Translations under genes and position numbers: made by a program
Notes under the pieces: generated by a model
Database searches by the model: none
What the model was told of the DNA's origin: nothing
What the model saw: the letters and a program-made list of their open reading frames with translations, nothing else
Assembly: GCF_028890115.1 (NCBI RefSeq)
Contig: NZ_JARCJD010000003.1
Location: 124,001 to 188,000 of the forward strand
Reading direction: 5' to 3'
Origin: Phaeobacter sp. QD34_24
GTDB taxonomy: Bacteria > Pseudomonadota > Alphaproteobacteria > Rhodobacterales > Rhodobacteraceae
DNA: 64,000 bases
Shown: in pieces, positions 54,328-62,064 of the stretch
Position numbering within the stretch: the stretch's first letter is position 1
Layout of the letters: every line of letters starts with the position of its first letter

Positions 54328-54364
54328 TTGACGAATTCCCTTGGGCACCTTAGAACTGTTCTAA
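54328..54364 (+). promoter_or_regulatory. iscR-suf promoter with Irr/ICE-type iron box
   Basis: A -35-like TTGACG (54328-54333) is 17 bp from a -10-like TAGAAC (54351-54356). The perfect palindrome TTAGAAC-T-GTTCTAA (54350-54364) overlaps the -10 element and matches the iron control element recognised by Irr in alphaproteobacteria. It lies 106 bp before iscR. Repression by Irr under iron limitation, or replacement by another iron regulator, is inferred. Confidence 0.7.
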
Positions 54365-54469
54365 TTGCTGCGGTGGCCTGTGCCACGCGCGCTGTCCAGC
54401 CCAGATATGCGTTGCAGCTGTCAAGGTCAATGTTTTCGCCGTTTTCGCGGCCAATTGGGGTAAAAGAAG

Positions 54470-54952
54470 ATGAAGCTATCGACCAAGGGGCGATACGCCA
54501 TGGTGGCCCTAGCGGATATTGCCTTGCAGCCAGAGGGTTCGCTGGTGGTGCTGAGCGATATTTCCAAGCGTCAGGATATCTCGCTGCCCTATCTTGAACA
54601 GCTGTTTGTCAAGCTGCGCCGGGCCGAGCTGGTGTCTTCGGTGCGCGGGCCGGGTGGGGGCTATCGCCTTGCCAAGCCGACCTCGGAAATCCGGGTGGTC
54701 GATGTGCTGTCGGCGGTGGATGAGACCGTGGATGCCATGCACAAGGGGGCAGGCGCTTCCGGTGCCGCCTCGGGCTCAAGGGCGCAATCGCTGACCAATC
54801 GCTTGTGGCAGAGCCTCAGCGCGCAGGTCTATGTATTCCTGCATCAGACGCGGCTGTCGGATGTGATCGCAAACGAGCTGGCGCCCTGTCCGGCGGTGCC
54901 GAATCTGTTTGCGGTGGTGGACGCCGAAGGGGACCAGCGGGCAGAGGCGTGA
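54470..54952 (+). CDS. iscR: Rrf2-family regulator IscR with a single cysteine
   Basis: A 160-residue Rrf2 regulator with the winged-helix start MKLSTKGRYAMVALADIA, recognition region SLPYLEQLFVKLRRAELV and wing RGPGGGYRLAK. The usual three-Cys cluster-ligand loop near residues 92-104 is replaced by a Gly/Ala/Ser stretch without Cys; the only Cys is Cys140. A single-Cys IscR that binds an Fe-S cluster has been described in Rhodobacter sphaeroides. First gene of the suf operon, likely autoregulating it. Confidence 0.9.
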   Translation: MKLSTKGRYAMVALADIALQPEGSLVVLSDISKRQDISLPYLEQLFVKLRRAELVSSVRGPGGGYRLAKPTSEIRVVDVLSAVDETVDAMHKGAGASGAASGSRAQSLTNRLWQSLSAQVYVFLHQTRLSDVIANELAPCPAVPNLFAVVDAEGDQRAEA

Positions 54953-55022
54953 CGCCCTGCCCAGGTGCACGGCCACGGGCTGCAGCGGGTATTTCTAGTG
55001 ATCGATGGGAAAACATGAGTCT

Positions 55023-56066
55023 ATGAAACGGGTTTATCTGGATCATAACGCGACCACTCCGCTGCGCGCCGAGGCGCGGGAGGCGATGATCGCGGCGATG
55101 GATCTTTGTGGCAATCCGTCCTCTGTCCATGCAGAGGGGCGCGCGGCAAAATCCCTGATCGAACGCAGCCGGGCACAGATCGCCGAAGCCTTTGGGGCCG
55201 ATGGCGCCGATATCGTCTTTACCTCCGGCTCGACCGAGGGGGCCTCGCTTGCGTTGGCGGGGCGCGACCTGCATGGCGCTGCGGTTGAGCATGATGCGGT
55301 AAGGGCCTGGATCAAAGATGATCTTTCCGTTTCGGCCGATGGGGAGGTATCGGTTTCTGAGCCTGGGCAAACAACCCTGCAACTGGCCAATTCCGAAACC
55401 GGCGTGGTGCAAAGCCTGCCAGAGGGGCTGGCGGTCACCGATGCGACGCAGGGATTTGGCAAGCTGCCGGTGGCCTTCAACTGGCTGGGCGCCGAAATGG
55501 CGCTGATCTCGGCGCATAAGCTGGGTGGCCCCAAGGGCTGCGGGGCGGTCGTTCTGAAGCGCGGCACCGATCTGGCGGCGCAGATCAAGGGCGGCGGGCA
55601 GGAAATGGGCCGCCGCTCCGGCACCGAAAATGTCATTGGCATTGCCGGATTCGCGGCGGCGGCCACGGCGGCGCAGCGGGATTTGGCGGATGGAAAATGG
55701 GACCGGGTCGCAGAACTTAGAAATATTCTAGAAAATGCGCTTGCAGCCGGCGCTCCGGAAACTATTTTTGTCGGGAAGGACGCGAACCGCCTGCCCAATA
55801 CCTCTTGTTTTGCCACGCCGGGCTGGAAGGGCGAAACGCAGGTGATGCAGATGGACCTGGCTGGATTTGCCATCAGTGCAGGCAGCGCCTGTTCCAGCGG
55901 CAAGGTGCGCGCCAGCGCGGTGCTGACCGCAATGGGATATGACGAGACAACCGCCCAGGGCGCCATTCGCGTGTCGCTGGGGCTGGAGACAACCGAAGAC
56001 GATGTGCTGCGCTTTGCCGAGGCGTGGCTGCAAAAACACGAGAAACATCGCGCCCGCGCGGCGTGA
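55023..56066 (+). CDS. Cysteine desulfurase (IscS/NifS type)
   Basis: A ~347-residue PLP enzyme that extracts sulfur from cysteine for Fe-S assembly. It has VYLDHNATTPLR at the start, PLP Lys166 in SAHKLGGPKG, and active Cys290 in GSACSSGKVRAS, the group I loop with CSSG. It is shorter than E. coli IscS (404), as is usual for Rhodobacterales operon copies. The ATG at 55023 fits the family; one lies 18 bp upstream. Around residues 232-238 the gene runs through a stretch of atypical A/T-rich codons forming a palindrome (see findings). Confidence 0.9.
   Translation: MKRVYLDHNATTPLRAEAREAMIAAMDLCGNPSSVHAEGRAAKSLIERSRAQIAEAFGADGADIVFTSGSTEGASLALAGRDLHGAAVEHDAVRAWIKDDLSVSADGEVSVSEPGQTTLQLANSETGVVQSLPEGLAVTDATQGFGKLPVAFNWLGAEMALISAHKLGGPKGCGAVVLKRGTDLAAQIKGGGQEMGRRSGTENVIGIAGFAAAATAAQRDLADGKWDRVAELRNILENALAAGAPETIFVGKDANRLPNTSCFATPGWKGETQVMQMDLAGFAISAGSACSSGKVRASAVLTAMGYDETTAQGAIRVSLGLETTEDDVLRFAEAWLQKHEKHRARAA
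55717..55731. promoter_or_regulatory. Intragenic Irr-like palindrome in the cysteine desulfurase gene
   Basis: TTAGAA-ATA-TTCTAG, an ICE-like inverted repeat with one mismatch at the outer base, in codons AGA AAT ATT CTA that are unusual for this GC-rich genome. It lies 351 bp before sufB. It may be an internal operator or chance. Confidence 0.35.
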
Positions 56067-56081
56067 CTGCAGGAGAAGATC

Positions 56082-57602
56082 ATGGCCGCTTTGGACCAGA
56101 CCCAAGTCAAGGAAGGTGTTGACCAGGAAACCGTGGATGCGGTGGCGGAGGTCAGTACATATAAATACGGCTGGGAAACCGATATCGAGATGGAATATGC
56201 CCCCAAGGGCGTGAACCCGGATATCGTTCGGCTGATCTCGGAAAAGAACGAAGAGCCGGAATGGATGACCGAATGGCGTCTGGCCGCATTCGAACGCTGG
56301 CAGCAGATGGAAGAGCCCAACTGGGCCATGGTCAGCTATCCCAAGATCGACTTCCAGGATCAGTATTACTATGCCCGCCCCAAATCGATGGAGGTGAAGC
56401 CGAAATCCCTGGATGAGGTCGACCCCAAGCTGCTGGCGACATACGAGAAGCTGGGTATCCCCCTGAAAGAGCAGATGATTCTGGCAGGCGTCGAGGGTGC
56501 TGAGAACGCCCCCGTCGAAGGCCGCAAGGTGGCCGTGGATGCGGTCTTCGACTCCGTTTCCGTCGGCACCACCTTCCAGAAGGAACTGCAGGAAGCAGGC
56601 GTCATCTTCTGTTCCATCTCTGAAGCAATCCGCGAACACCCCGAACTCGTGAAGAAATACCTGGGCTCGGTTGTGCCGGTCTCCGACAACTTCTATGCCA
56701 CGCTGAACTCCGCCGTGTTCTCTGACGGCTCCTTTGTCTACGTGCCGCCCGGCGTGCGCTGCCCGATGGAGCTCAGCACCTATTTCCGCATCAATGCGGA
56801 GAACACCGGCCAGTTCGAACGCACCCTGATCATTGCCGATAAAGGAAGCTACGTCAGCTACTTGGAGGGCTGTACGGCTCCGCAGCGCGATGTCGCGCAG
56901 CTGCATGCCGCCGTGGTCGAAATCATCATCGAAGAAGACGCGGAGGTGAAATACTCCACCGTGCAAAACTGGTATCCGGGCGATGAGGAAGGCAAGGGCG
57001 GCATCTATAACTTCGTCACCAAACGTGCCGATTGCCGTGGCGACCGTGCCAAGGTGATGTGGACCCAGGTTGAAACAGGCTCTGCCGTAACCTGGAAATA
57101 CCCGTCCTGCATCCTGCGCGGCGAGGAAAGCCAGGGTGAGTTCTACTCGATCGCCATCGCCAACAACATGCAGCAGGCCGATACCGGCACCAAGATGGTG
57201 CATCTGGGCAAGAACACCAAGTCCCGCATCGTCTCCAAGGGGATCTCGGCTGGCAAGGCGCAGAACACCTATCGCGGGCTGGTGTCGATGCACCCAAAGG
57301 CGAAGAATTCGCGCAACTACACCCAGTGCGACAGTCTGCTGATCGGTGACAAATGCGGCGCCCATACGGTGCCTTACATCGAAGTGAAGAACAATTCCTC
57401 GCGGGTTGAGCATGAGGCAACCACATCCAAGGTGGACGACGATCAGCTGTTCTACTGCCGCCAGCGCGGCATGGACGAGGAAGAGGCGGTCGCCCTGGTG
57501 GTGAACGGCTTCTGTAAGGACGTGTTGCAGGCCCTGCCGATGGAATTCGCCATGGAGGCGCAGCAGCTGGTTGCGATCTCGCTTGAAGGCTCCGTGGGCT
57601 AA
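56082..57602 (+). CDS. sufB: Fe-S cluster scaffold SufB
   Basis: A 506-residue SufB of the SufBC2D scaffold. Family text: [59 protein letters not shown] and the C-terminal core with [18 protein letters not shown]. The ATG at 56082 has AGGAGA upstream. It receives persulfide sulfur and assembles clusters on the SufB/SufD interface. Co-transcribed with the desulfurase 15 bp upstream. Confidence 0.96.
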   Translation: MAALDQTQVKEGVDQETVDAVAEVSTYKYGWETDIEMEYAPKGVNPDIVRLISEKNEEPEWMTEWRLAAFERWQQMEEPNWAMVSYPKIDFQDQYYYARPKSMEVKPKSLDEVDPKLLATYEKLGIPLKEQMILAGVEGAENAPVEGRKVAVDAVFDSVSVGTTFQKELQEAGVIFCSISEAIREHPELVKKYLGSVVPVSDNFYATLNSAVFSDGSFVYVPPGVRCPMELSTYFRINAENTGQFERTLIIADKGSYVSYLEGCTAPQRDVAQLHAAVVEIIIEEDAEVKYSTVQNWYPGDEEGKGGIYNFVTKRADCRGDRAKVMWTQVETGSAVTWKYPSCILRGEESQGEFYSIAIANNMQQADTGTKMVHLGKNTKSRIVSKGISAGKAQNTYRGLVSMHPKAKNSRNYTQCDSLLIGDKCGAHTVPYIEVKNNSSRVEHEATTSKVDDDQLFYCRQRGMDEEEAVALVVNGFCKDVLQALPMEFAMEAQQLVAISLEGSVG

Positions 57603-57620
57603 TCGCCTGACTGATGCCGC

Positions 57621-57707
57621 GTGTCTCCACAGCCAGTGGAGGCACCCGGCAAGTGTAATAATTTTCCGGGAGCGCCCGGCTTGGAACAACGGGACACAGG
57701 CTGTCCC
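57621..57707 (+). promoter_or_regulatory. Three tandem hairpins in the sufB-sufC gap
   Basis: A 128-bp gap in an otherwise tight operon holds three hairpins: GTGTCTCCAC / GTGGAGGCAC (57621-57645, one G-U pair), CCGGG-AGCG-CCCGG (57666-57679), and GGGACA / TGTCCC (57691-57707). A strong site ACGAGGAA then precedes sufC. No T-run follows any of them. Likely RNA processing, stability or attenuation elements. Confidence 0.5.
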
Positions 57708-57730
57708 AATAAGATTGAAACGAGGAAATC

Positions 57731-58486
57731 ATGCTGGAAATCAAAAACCTGCACGTGAAACTTGAAGAAGAGGACAAGCAGATCCTCAAAGGTGTGGATC
57801 TCACGGTTGAGGCCGGCAAGGTGCATGCGATCATGGGACCGAACGGGTCGGGCAAATCGACCCTCTCCTATGTCCTCTCTGGTAAGGACGGCTATGAGGT
57901 GACCGATGGCACCGCGACCCTGGATGGTGAGGATCTCTTGGATCTGGAGCCGGAAGAGCGCGCCGCCGCTGGCATGTTCCTCGCCTTCCAATACCCGGTG
58001 GAAATCCCCGGCGTTGGCAACATGACCTTCCTGCGCACCGCCGTGAACGCACAGCGCAAGGCCCGTGGCGAAGAGGAACTGTCGGCTGCTGACTTCCTGA
58101 AAGTGGTGCGTGCCAAGGCCAAGACCCTGAAGATCGACGCCGACATGCTGAAGCGCCCCGTCAATGTCGGCTTCTCGGGCGGCGAGAAAAAGCGCAACGA
58201 AATCCTCCAGATGGCCATGCTGGAGCCGAAGATGTGCATCCTGGACGAGACCGACTCGGGCCTGGACGTGGACGCAATGAAACTGGTGGCCGAAGGCGTC
58301 AACGCCCTGCGCGACGAAGGCCGCGGTTTCCTGGTGATCACCCACTACCAGCGCCTGTTGGACCACATCAAACCGGACGTGGTGCACATCATGGCCAACG
58401 GTCGCATCGTGAAAACCGGCGGCCCCGAGCTGGCGCTTGAGGTGGAAAACAACGGCTATGCCGACATCCTGGCCGAGGTGGCGTAA
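57731..58486 (+). CDS. sufC: Fe-S assembly ATPase SufC
   Basis: A 251-residue ABC-type ATPase. Walker A IMGPNGSGKSTLSYVL, Q-loop AFQYPVEIPGVG, the SufC-specific signature FSGGEKKRNEILQMAMLEP, and Walker B CILDETDSGLDVDAM. It dimerises within SufBC2D to drive scaffold opening. The stop is directly followed by the sufD ATG. Confidence 0.97.
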   Translation: MLEIKNLHVKLEEEDKQILKGVDLTVEAGKVHAIMGPNGSGKSTLSYVLSGKDGYEVTDGTATLDGEDLLDLEPEERAAAGMFLAFQYPVEIPGVGNMTFLRTAVNAQRKARGEEELSAADFLKVVRAKAKTLKIDADMLKRPVNVGFSGGEKKRNEILQMAMLEPKMCILDETDSGLDVDAMKLVAEGVNALRDEGRGFLVITHYQRLLDHIKPDVVHIMANGRIVKTGGPELALEVENNGYADILAEVA

Positions 58487-59767
58487 ATGGCGCTTCCGGA
58501 GGTAAAGCAAACCGCGACCGACGCGCGGCTGGCCGCGCTGACCCTGCCCACGGGCGGCTGTCTTGAGGATGCGCGCCGGGCGGCCTTGTCGCGCGTGCAG
58601 ACCCTGGGCCTGCCGGGGCGGCGGGACGAGTATTGGAAATACACCCGCCCCGATACGCTGACCCAGGTTGAGGCACCGAAGGCTGCAATCTTTGACACCG
58701 ACGAAGCACCGATGTTCGACGAATTCGACCGTCTGAAGGTGGTCTTTGTGGATGGTGTCTTTGCGCCGGAAGAGTCCGACGATCTGTCCCTCGAAGGGGT
58801 CACCATCGAGCGGATCTCTGATATCTGCGACAAGGATATCCATTGGGCCAAGGACTTGTATGGCGTTCTTGAAGCGCGCGGTCAGTCCCCTGTGGCGCGT
58901 CCGCTGGCGGCACTCAACACCGCTTTTGCCCAGGATGGGCTGGCGATCCATGTGACCGGCAAACCGTCGAAGCCGATCAACATGATCTACCGTCATTCCG
59001 ATGAGGGCTCCGATGCCATTCTGCACCATGTGATCCGTGTGGACGCAGGGGCAGAGGCAACCATTCTGGAAAATGGTCCGGCGGCGTCGCGCTTCAACAA
59101 ATGCATGGAGATCGACATTGCCGACACCGGCAAGCTGCATCTGGTGCGGGCGCAGGGGCGCGACCATGAGCGCCGCGCGGCGACGCATCTGTTTGCGCGC
59201 CTTGGCACAGAGTCCGAGTTCAAAAGCTTCACCCTGACGGTGAATGGGGTTCTGACCCGCAACGAGGCGGTGATCGAGCTGACCGGCGATGATGCGATTG
59301 CCCATATCGCGGGCGCCTGTGCTGGCGATGGTGACTTCCACCATGATGATACGGTCTTTGTCACACATGATGCGGTGAACTGCGAAAGCCGTCAGGTCTT
59401 CAAGAAGGTGCTGCGCAATGGCGCCACCGGCGTTTTCCAGGGCAAGATCCTGGTGAAGGAAGGCGCGCAAAAGACTGACGGGTATCAGATTTCCCAGTCT
59501 CTGCTGCTGGATGATGACAGCCAGTTCCTGGCCAAGCCGGAACTGGAAATCTACGCCGATGACGTGGCCTGCTCGCATGGCTCCACCTCTGGTGCGATCG
59601 ACGAGGATGCGCTGTTCTACCTGCGCTCGCGCGGGGTGCCGGAAGGCGATGCGACCGATCTTCTGACCCTGGCCTTCCTTGCTGAAGCGGTGGAAGAGAT
59701 CGAGGATGAAGAGATCGCTGCCGCCATCGTCACGCGCCTTGAAGGCTGGCTGGCCCGGCGTCGCTGA
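58487..59767 (+). CDS. sufD: Fe-S assembly scaffold SufD
   Basis: A 426-residue SufD, a SufB paralogue. The N-terminal helical region includes RRDEYWKYTRPDTL. The beta-helix core and C-terminal motif ADDVACSHGSTSGAIDEDALFYLRSRG are diagnostic, with the conserved CSHG. It forms the SufB-SufD heterodimer. Its stop overlaps the next ATG by one base. Confidence 0.96.
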   Translation: MALPEVKQTATDARLAALTLPTGGCLEDARRAALSRVQTLGLPGRRDEYWKYTRPDTLTQVEAPKAAIFDTDEAPMFDEFDRLKVVFVDGVFAPEESDDLSLEGVTIERISDICDKDIHWAKDLYGVLEARGQSPVARPLAALNTAFAQDGLAIHVTGKPSKPINMIYRHSDEGSDAILHHVIRVDAGAEATILENGPAASRFNKCMEIDIADTGKLHLVRAQGRDHERRAATHLFARLGTESEFKSFTLTVNGVLTRNEAVIELTGDDAIAHIAGACAGDGDFHHDDTVFVTHDAVNCESRQVFKKVLRNGATGVFQGKILVKEGAQKTDGYQISQSLLLDDDSQFLAKPELEIYADDVACSHGSTSGAIDEDALFYLRSRGVPEGDATDLLTLAFLAEAVEEIEDEEIAAAIVTRLEGWLARRR

Positions 59768-60252
59768 TGGCGGTGACCACCGATATCGTGGCGACCTACA
59801 GGGGGCCGCGCCTGGTGATTGCGCGGCTCCTGTCGATGGGGCCGCGCGAGGATCGCCTGCTGGCCTTCCTGATGTTCGGCTGTGCGATCGCCTTTATCGC
59901 GCAGATGCCGCGCCTGTCGCGTGAGGCGCATCTGACCGGCCAGGAGCTGAACATGCTGCTGGGTGGTGCGCTTTTGGGGCTGATCTTCATCGCGCCGCTG
60001 GCGCTATATGTTCTGTCCTGGGGTACACACCTGCTAGCGCGGCTGTTTGGCGGAAGCGGAGAGTCCTACCGGGCGCGGCTGGTCCTGTTCTGGACGCTTC
60101 TGGCCTCCAGCCCGCTGTTGCTGTTGCACGGATTGGTGGCCGGTTTCATCGGTCCGGGTCCTGCGCTCACCAGTGTCGGGATTCTCTGGCTTGCGGTTGT
60201 CCTGTGGTTCTGGTTGTCCGGCATGGTCGCGGCCTACTGGGCGCGCATATGA
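59767..60252 (+). CDS. Inner membrane protein in the suf operon (YIP1-like, first of two)
   Basis: A 161-residue protein with about four transmembrane helices (near residues 35-52, 65-90, 105-128 and 138-158) after a short cytoplasmic start. The helix spacing resembles YIP1-family proteins, but no diagnostic motif is seen. It overlaps sufD by 1 bp and the next membrane gene by 4 bp. Such small membrane genes are commonly found between sufD and sufS in this group; role unknown. Confidence 0.8.
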   Translation: MAVTTDIVATYRGPRLVIARLLSMGPREDRLLAFLMFGCAIAFIAQMPRLSREAHLTGQELNMLLGGALLGLIFIAPLALYVLSWGTHLLARLFGGSGESYRARLVLFWTLLASSPLLLLHGLVAGFIGPGPALTSVGILWLAVVLWFWLSGMVAAYWARI

Positions 60253-60833
60253 ACAGCGTGCTAAGCCTTGGCCTGTTGACACTGCGCAGCCCGGCCCAGG
60301 CCGCGCATCTGTTGCTGTCGCGCGCCTGGCCGCGAGAGGCGATCTGGACCGGGCTTTTCCTGGCTGCGGTTCTGAATGCGCTCGCTTACGGGATAATGAC
60401 CGTCCTGTTTCCGCTGCCGCCGGAATTCGCGATGCTGCGCTTGTCCTCGGTGACCTATGTGGCGCTGTCGGCGGGGCTTATCCTGGGCGTGTCCGTTGCC
60501 GTTACGGTTTGCGGGCGGTTCATTGGCGGGAAGGGTGCCTTTGCCGATCTCCTTGCTGTGATGATCTGGTTGCAGATCGTGCGCGTCGGCATTCAGGCGG
60601 GCTTGATCCTGGTCACGATCCTGTCACCGGGGCTGGGCGGCCTGTTCAGCCTTGTTGTGAACCTGTACCTGTTTTTTGTGCTGCTCCATTTCGTGAACGC
60701 CGCACATCGTTTCAACTCGCTTTGGCGTGCCTTTGGGGTGCTTTTGATGGCAAGCCTTCTGGCCCTCTTTACACTGACATTTGTTTTGGGTCTCTTTGGC
60801 CCGGAAAACCTGGGACTGCCCGCATATGTATGA
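60249..60833 (+). CDS. YIP1-family inner membrane protein in the suf operon (second of two)
   Basis: A 194-residue protein with about five transmembrane helices and a YIP1-like layout (N-terminal amphipathic segment RSPAQAAHLLLSRAWPREAIW, then helices with GGKGAFADLLAVMIWLQIVR). The ATG overlaps the previous stop (ATGA), and its end overlaps sufS by 8 bp. The two neighbours may form a complex. No function is known. Confidence 0.82.
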   Translation: MNSVLSLGLLTLRSPAQAAHLLLSRAWPREAIWTGLFLAAVLNALAYGIMTVLFPLPPEFAMLRLSSVTYVALSAGLILGVSVAVTVCGRFIGGKGAFADLLAVMIWLQIVRVGIQAGLILVTILSPGLGGLFSLVVNLYLFFVLLHFVNAAHRFNSLWRAFGVLLMASLLALFTLTFVLGLFGPENLGLPAYV

Positions 60834-62046
60834 TGTCGAAAAGATCCGCTCCGAATTCCCGATCCTGTCGCGGCAGGTGAACGGCAAGCCGCTGACCTAT
60901 CTGGACAATGGCGCTTCGGCGCAAAAGCCTGCGGTGGTGATTGACGCCATCACACGCGTCTACTCCGAGGAATATGCAAATGTTCACAGGGGCTTGCACT
61001 ATCTTTCGAACCTTGCGACCGAGAAGTATGAATCTGTGCGGGGCGTGATCGGGCGGTTTCTGAACGCGGGCGACGAAGACACGATTGTCCTGAATTCGGG
61101 CACCACCGAGGGGATCAACCTGGTGGCCTATAGCTGGGCCATGCCGCGGTTCGAACCGGGGGACGAAATCGTGCTCTCGGTGATGGAGCACCACGCCAAT
61201 ATCGTACCCTGGCATTTCCTGCGCGAACGGCAGGGGGCGGTGCTGAAATGGGTGGAGACGGCGCCCGATGGCAGCCTTGATCCGCAGGCGGTGATCGATG
61301 CCATCGGCCCCAAGACCAAGCTGGTTGCAGTCACCCAATGTTCCAACGTTCTGGGGACGATTGTTGATGTAAAGGCAATCACCAGGGGGGCGCATGCCAA
61401 GGGGGTGCCGGTGCTGGTGGATGGCTCGCAAGGTGCGGTGCATATGCCGGTGGATGTGCAGGATATCGGCTGCGATTTCTACGCCATTACCGGCCACAAG
61501 CTATATGGCCCCTCGGGATCGGGCGCGATCTATATCAAACCTGAACGCATGGCCGAGATGCGCCCCTTCATTGGTGGCGGTGACATGATCAAGGAAGTCA
61601 CGCGCGACACGGTGATCTACAATGATCCGCCGATGAAATTCGAAGCCGGAACGCCGGGGATCGTGCAGACCATCGGTCTTGGCGTGGCGCTGGAATACAT
61701 GATGGATATCGGCATGGAGAATATCGCCGCGCATGAGCGCAGCCTGTGCCAATATGCGATGGAGCGTTTCAAGGGGCTGAACTGGCTCAACATTCAAGGT
61801 CACGCCCCGGATCGTGCGGCGATCTTCAGCTTCACCATGAACAGTGCCGCCCATGCCCATGATATTTCGACCATTCTTGACAAGAAAGGCGTCGCGGTGC
61901 GGGCGGGTCAGCACTGTGCCGCCCCGTTGATGGATCATCTTGGTGTGGCCGCAACCTGCCGGGCGTCCTTTGGCCTCTACAACACCAAGGAAGAGGTCGA
62001 CACGCTGATCGACGCATTGGAACTGGCCCACGAGCTGTTTGCCTGA
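60826..62046 (+). CDS. sufS: Cysteine desulfurase SufS
   Basis: A 406-residue group II desulfurase. It has YLDNGASAQKPAVVI, ANVHRGLHYLSNLAT, PLP Lys225 in TGHKLYGPSGSGAIY and active Cys364 in RAGQHCAAPLMDHLG. It normally hands persulfide to SufE/SufU for SufBCD; neither gene is in the window. The ATG at 60826 lies inside the preceding membrane gene, so translation is coupled. Last gene of the suf operon here. Confidence 0.95.
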   Translation: MYDVEKIRSEFPILSRQVNGKPLTYLDNGASAQKPAVVIDAITRVYSEEYANVHRGLHYLSNLATEKYESVRGVIGRFLNAGDEDTIVLNSGTTEGINLVAYSWAMPRFEPGDEIVLSVMEHHANIVPWHFLRERQGAVLKWVETAPDGSLDPQAVIDAIGPKTKLVAVTQCSNVLGTIVDVKAITRGAHAKGVPVLVDGSQGAVHMPVDVQDIGCDFYAITGHKLYGPSGSGAIYIKPERMAEMRPFIGGGDMIKEVTRDTVIYNDPPMKFEAGTPGIVQTIGLGVALEYMMDIGMENIAAHERSLCQYAMERFKGLNWLNIQGHAPDRAAIFSFTMNSAAHAHDISTILDKKGVAVRAGQHCAAPLMDHLGVAATCRASFGLYNTKEEVDTLIDALELAHELFA

Positions 62047-62064
62047 GGCCAGTTCCGCCTTCTG

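Noticed and set aside
55728-57689. A 653-codon reverse frame across sufB
   Set aside because: Shadow of sufB and the end of the desulfurase gene, both with complete family motifs on the + strand.
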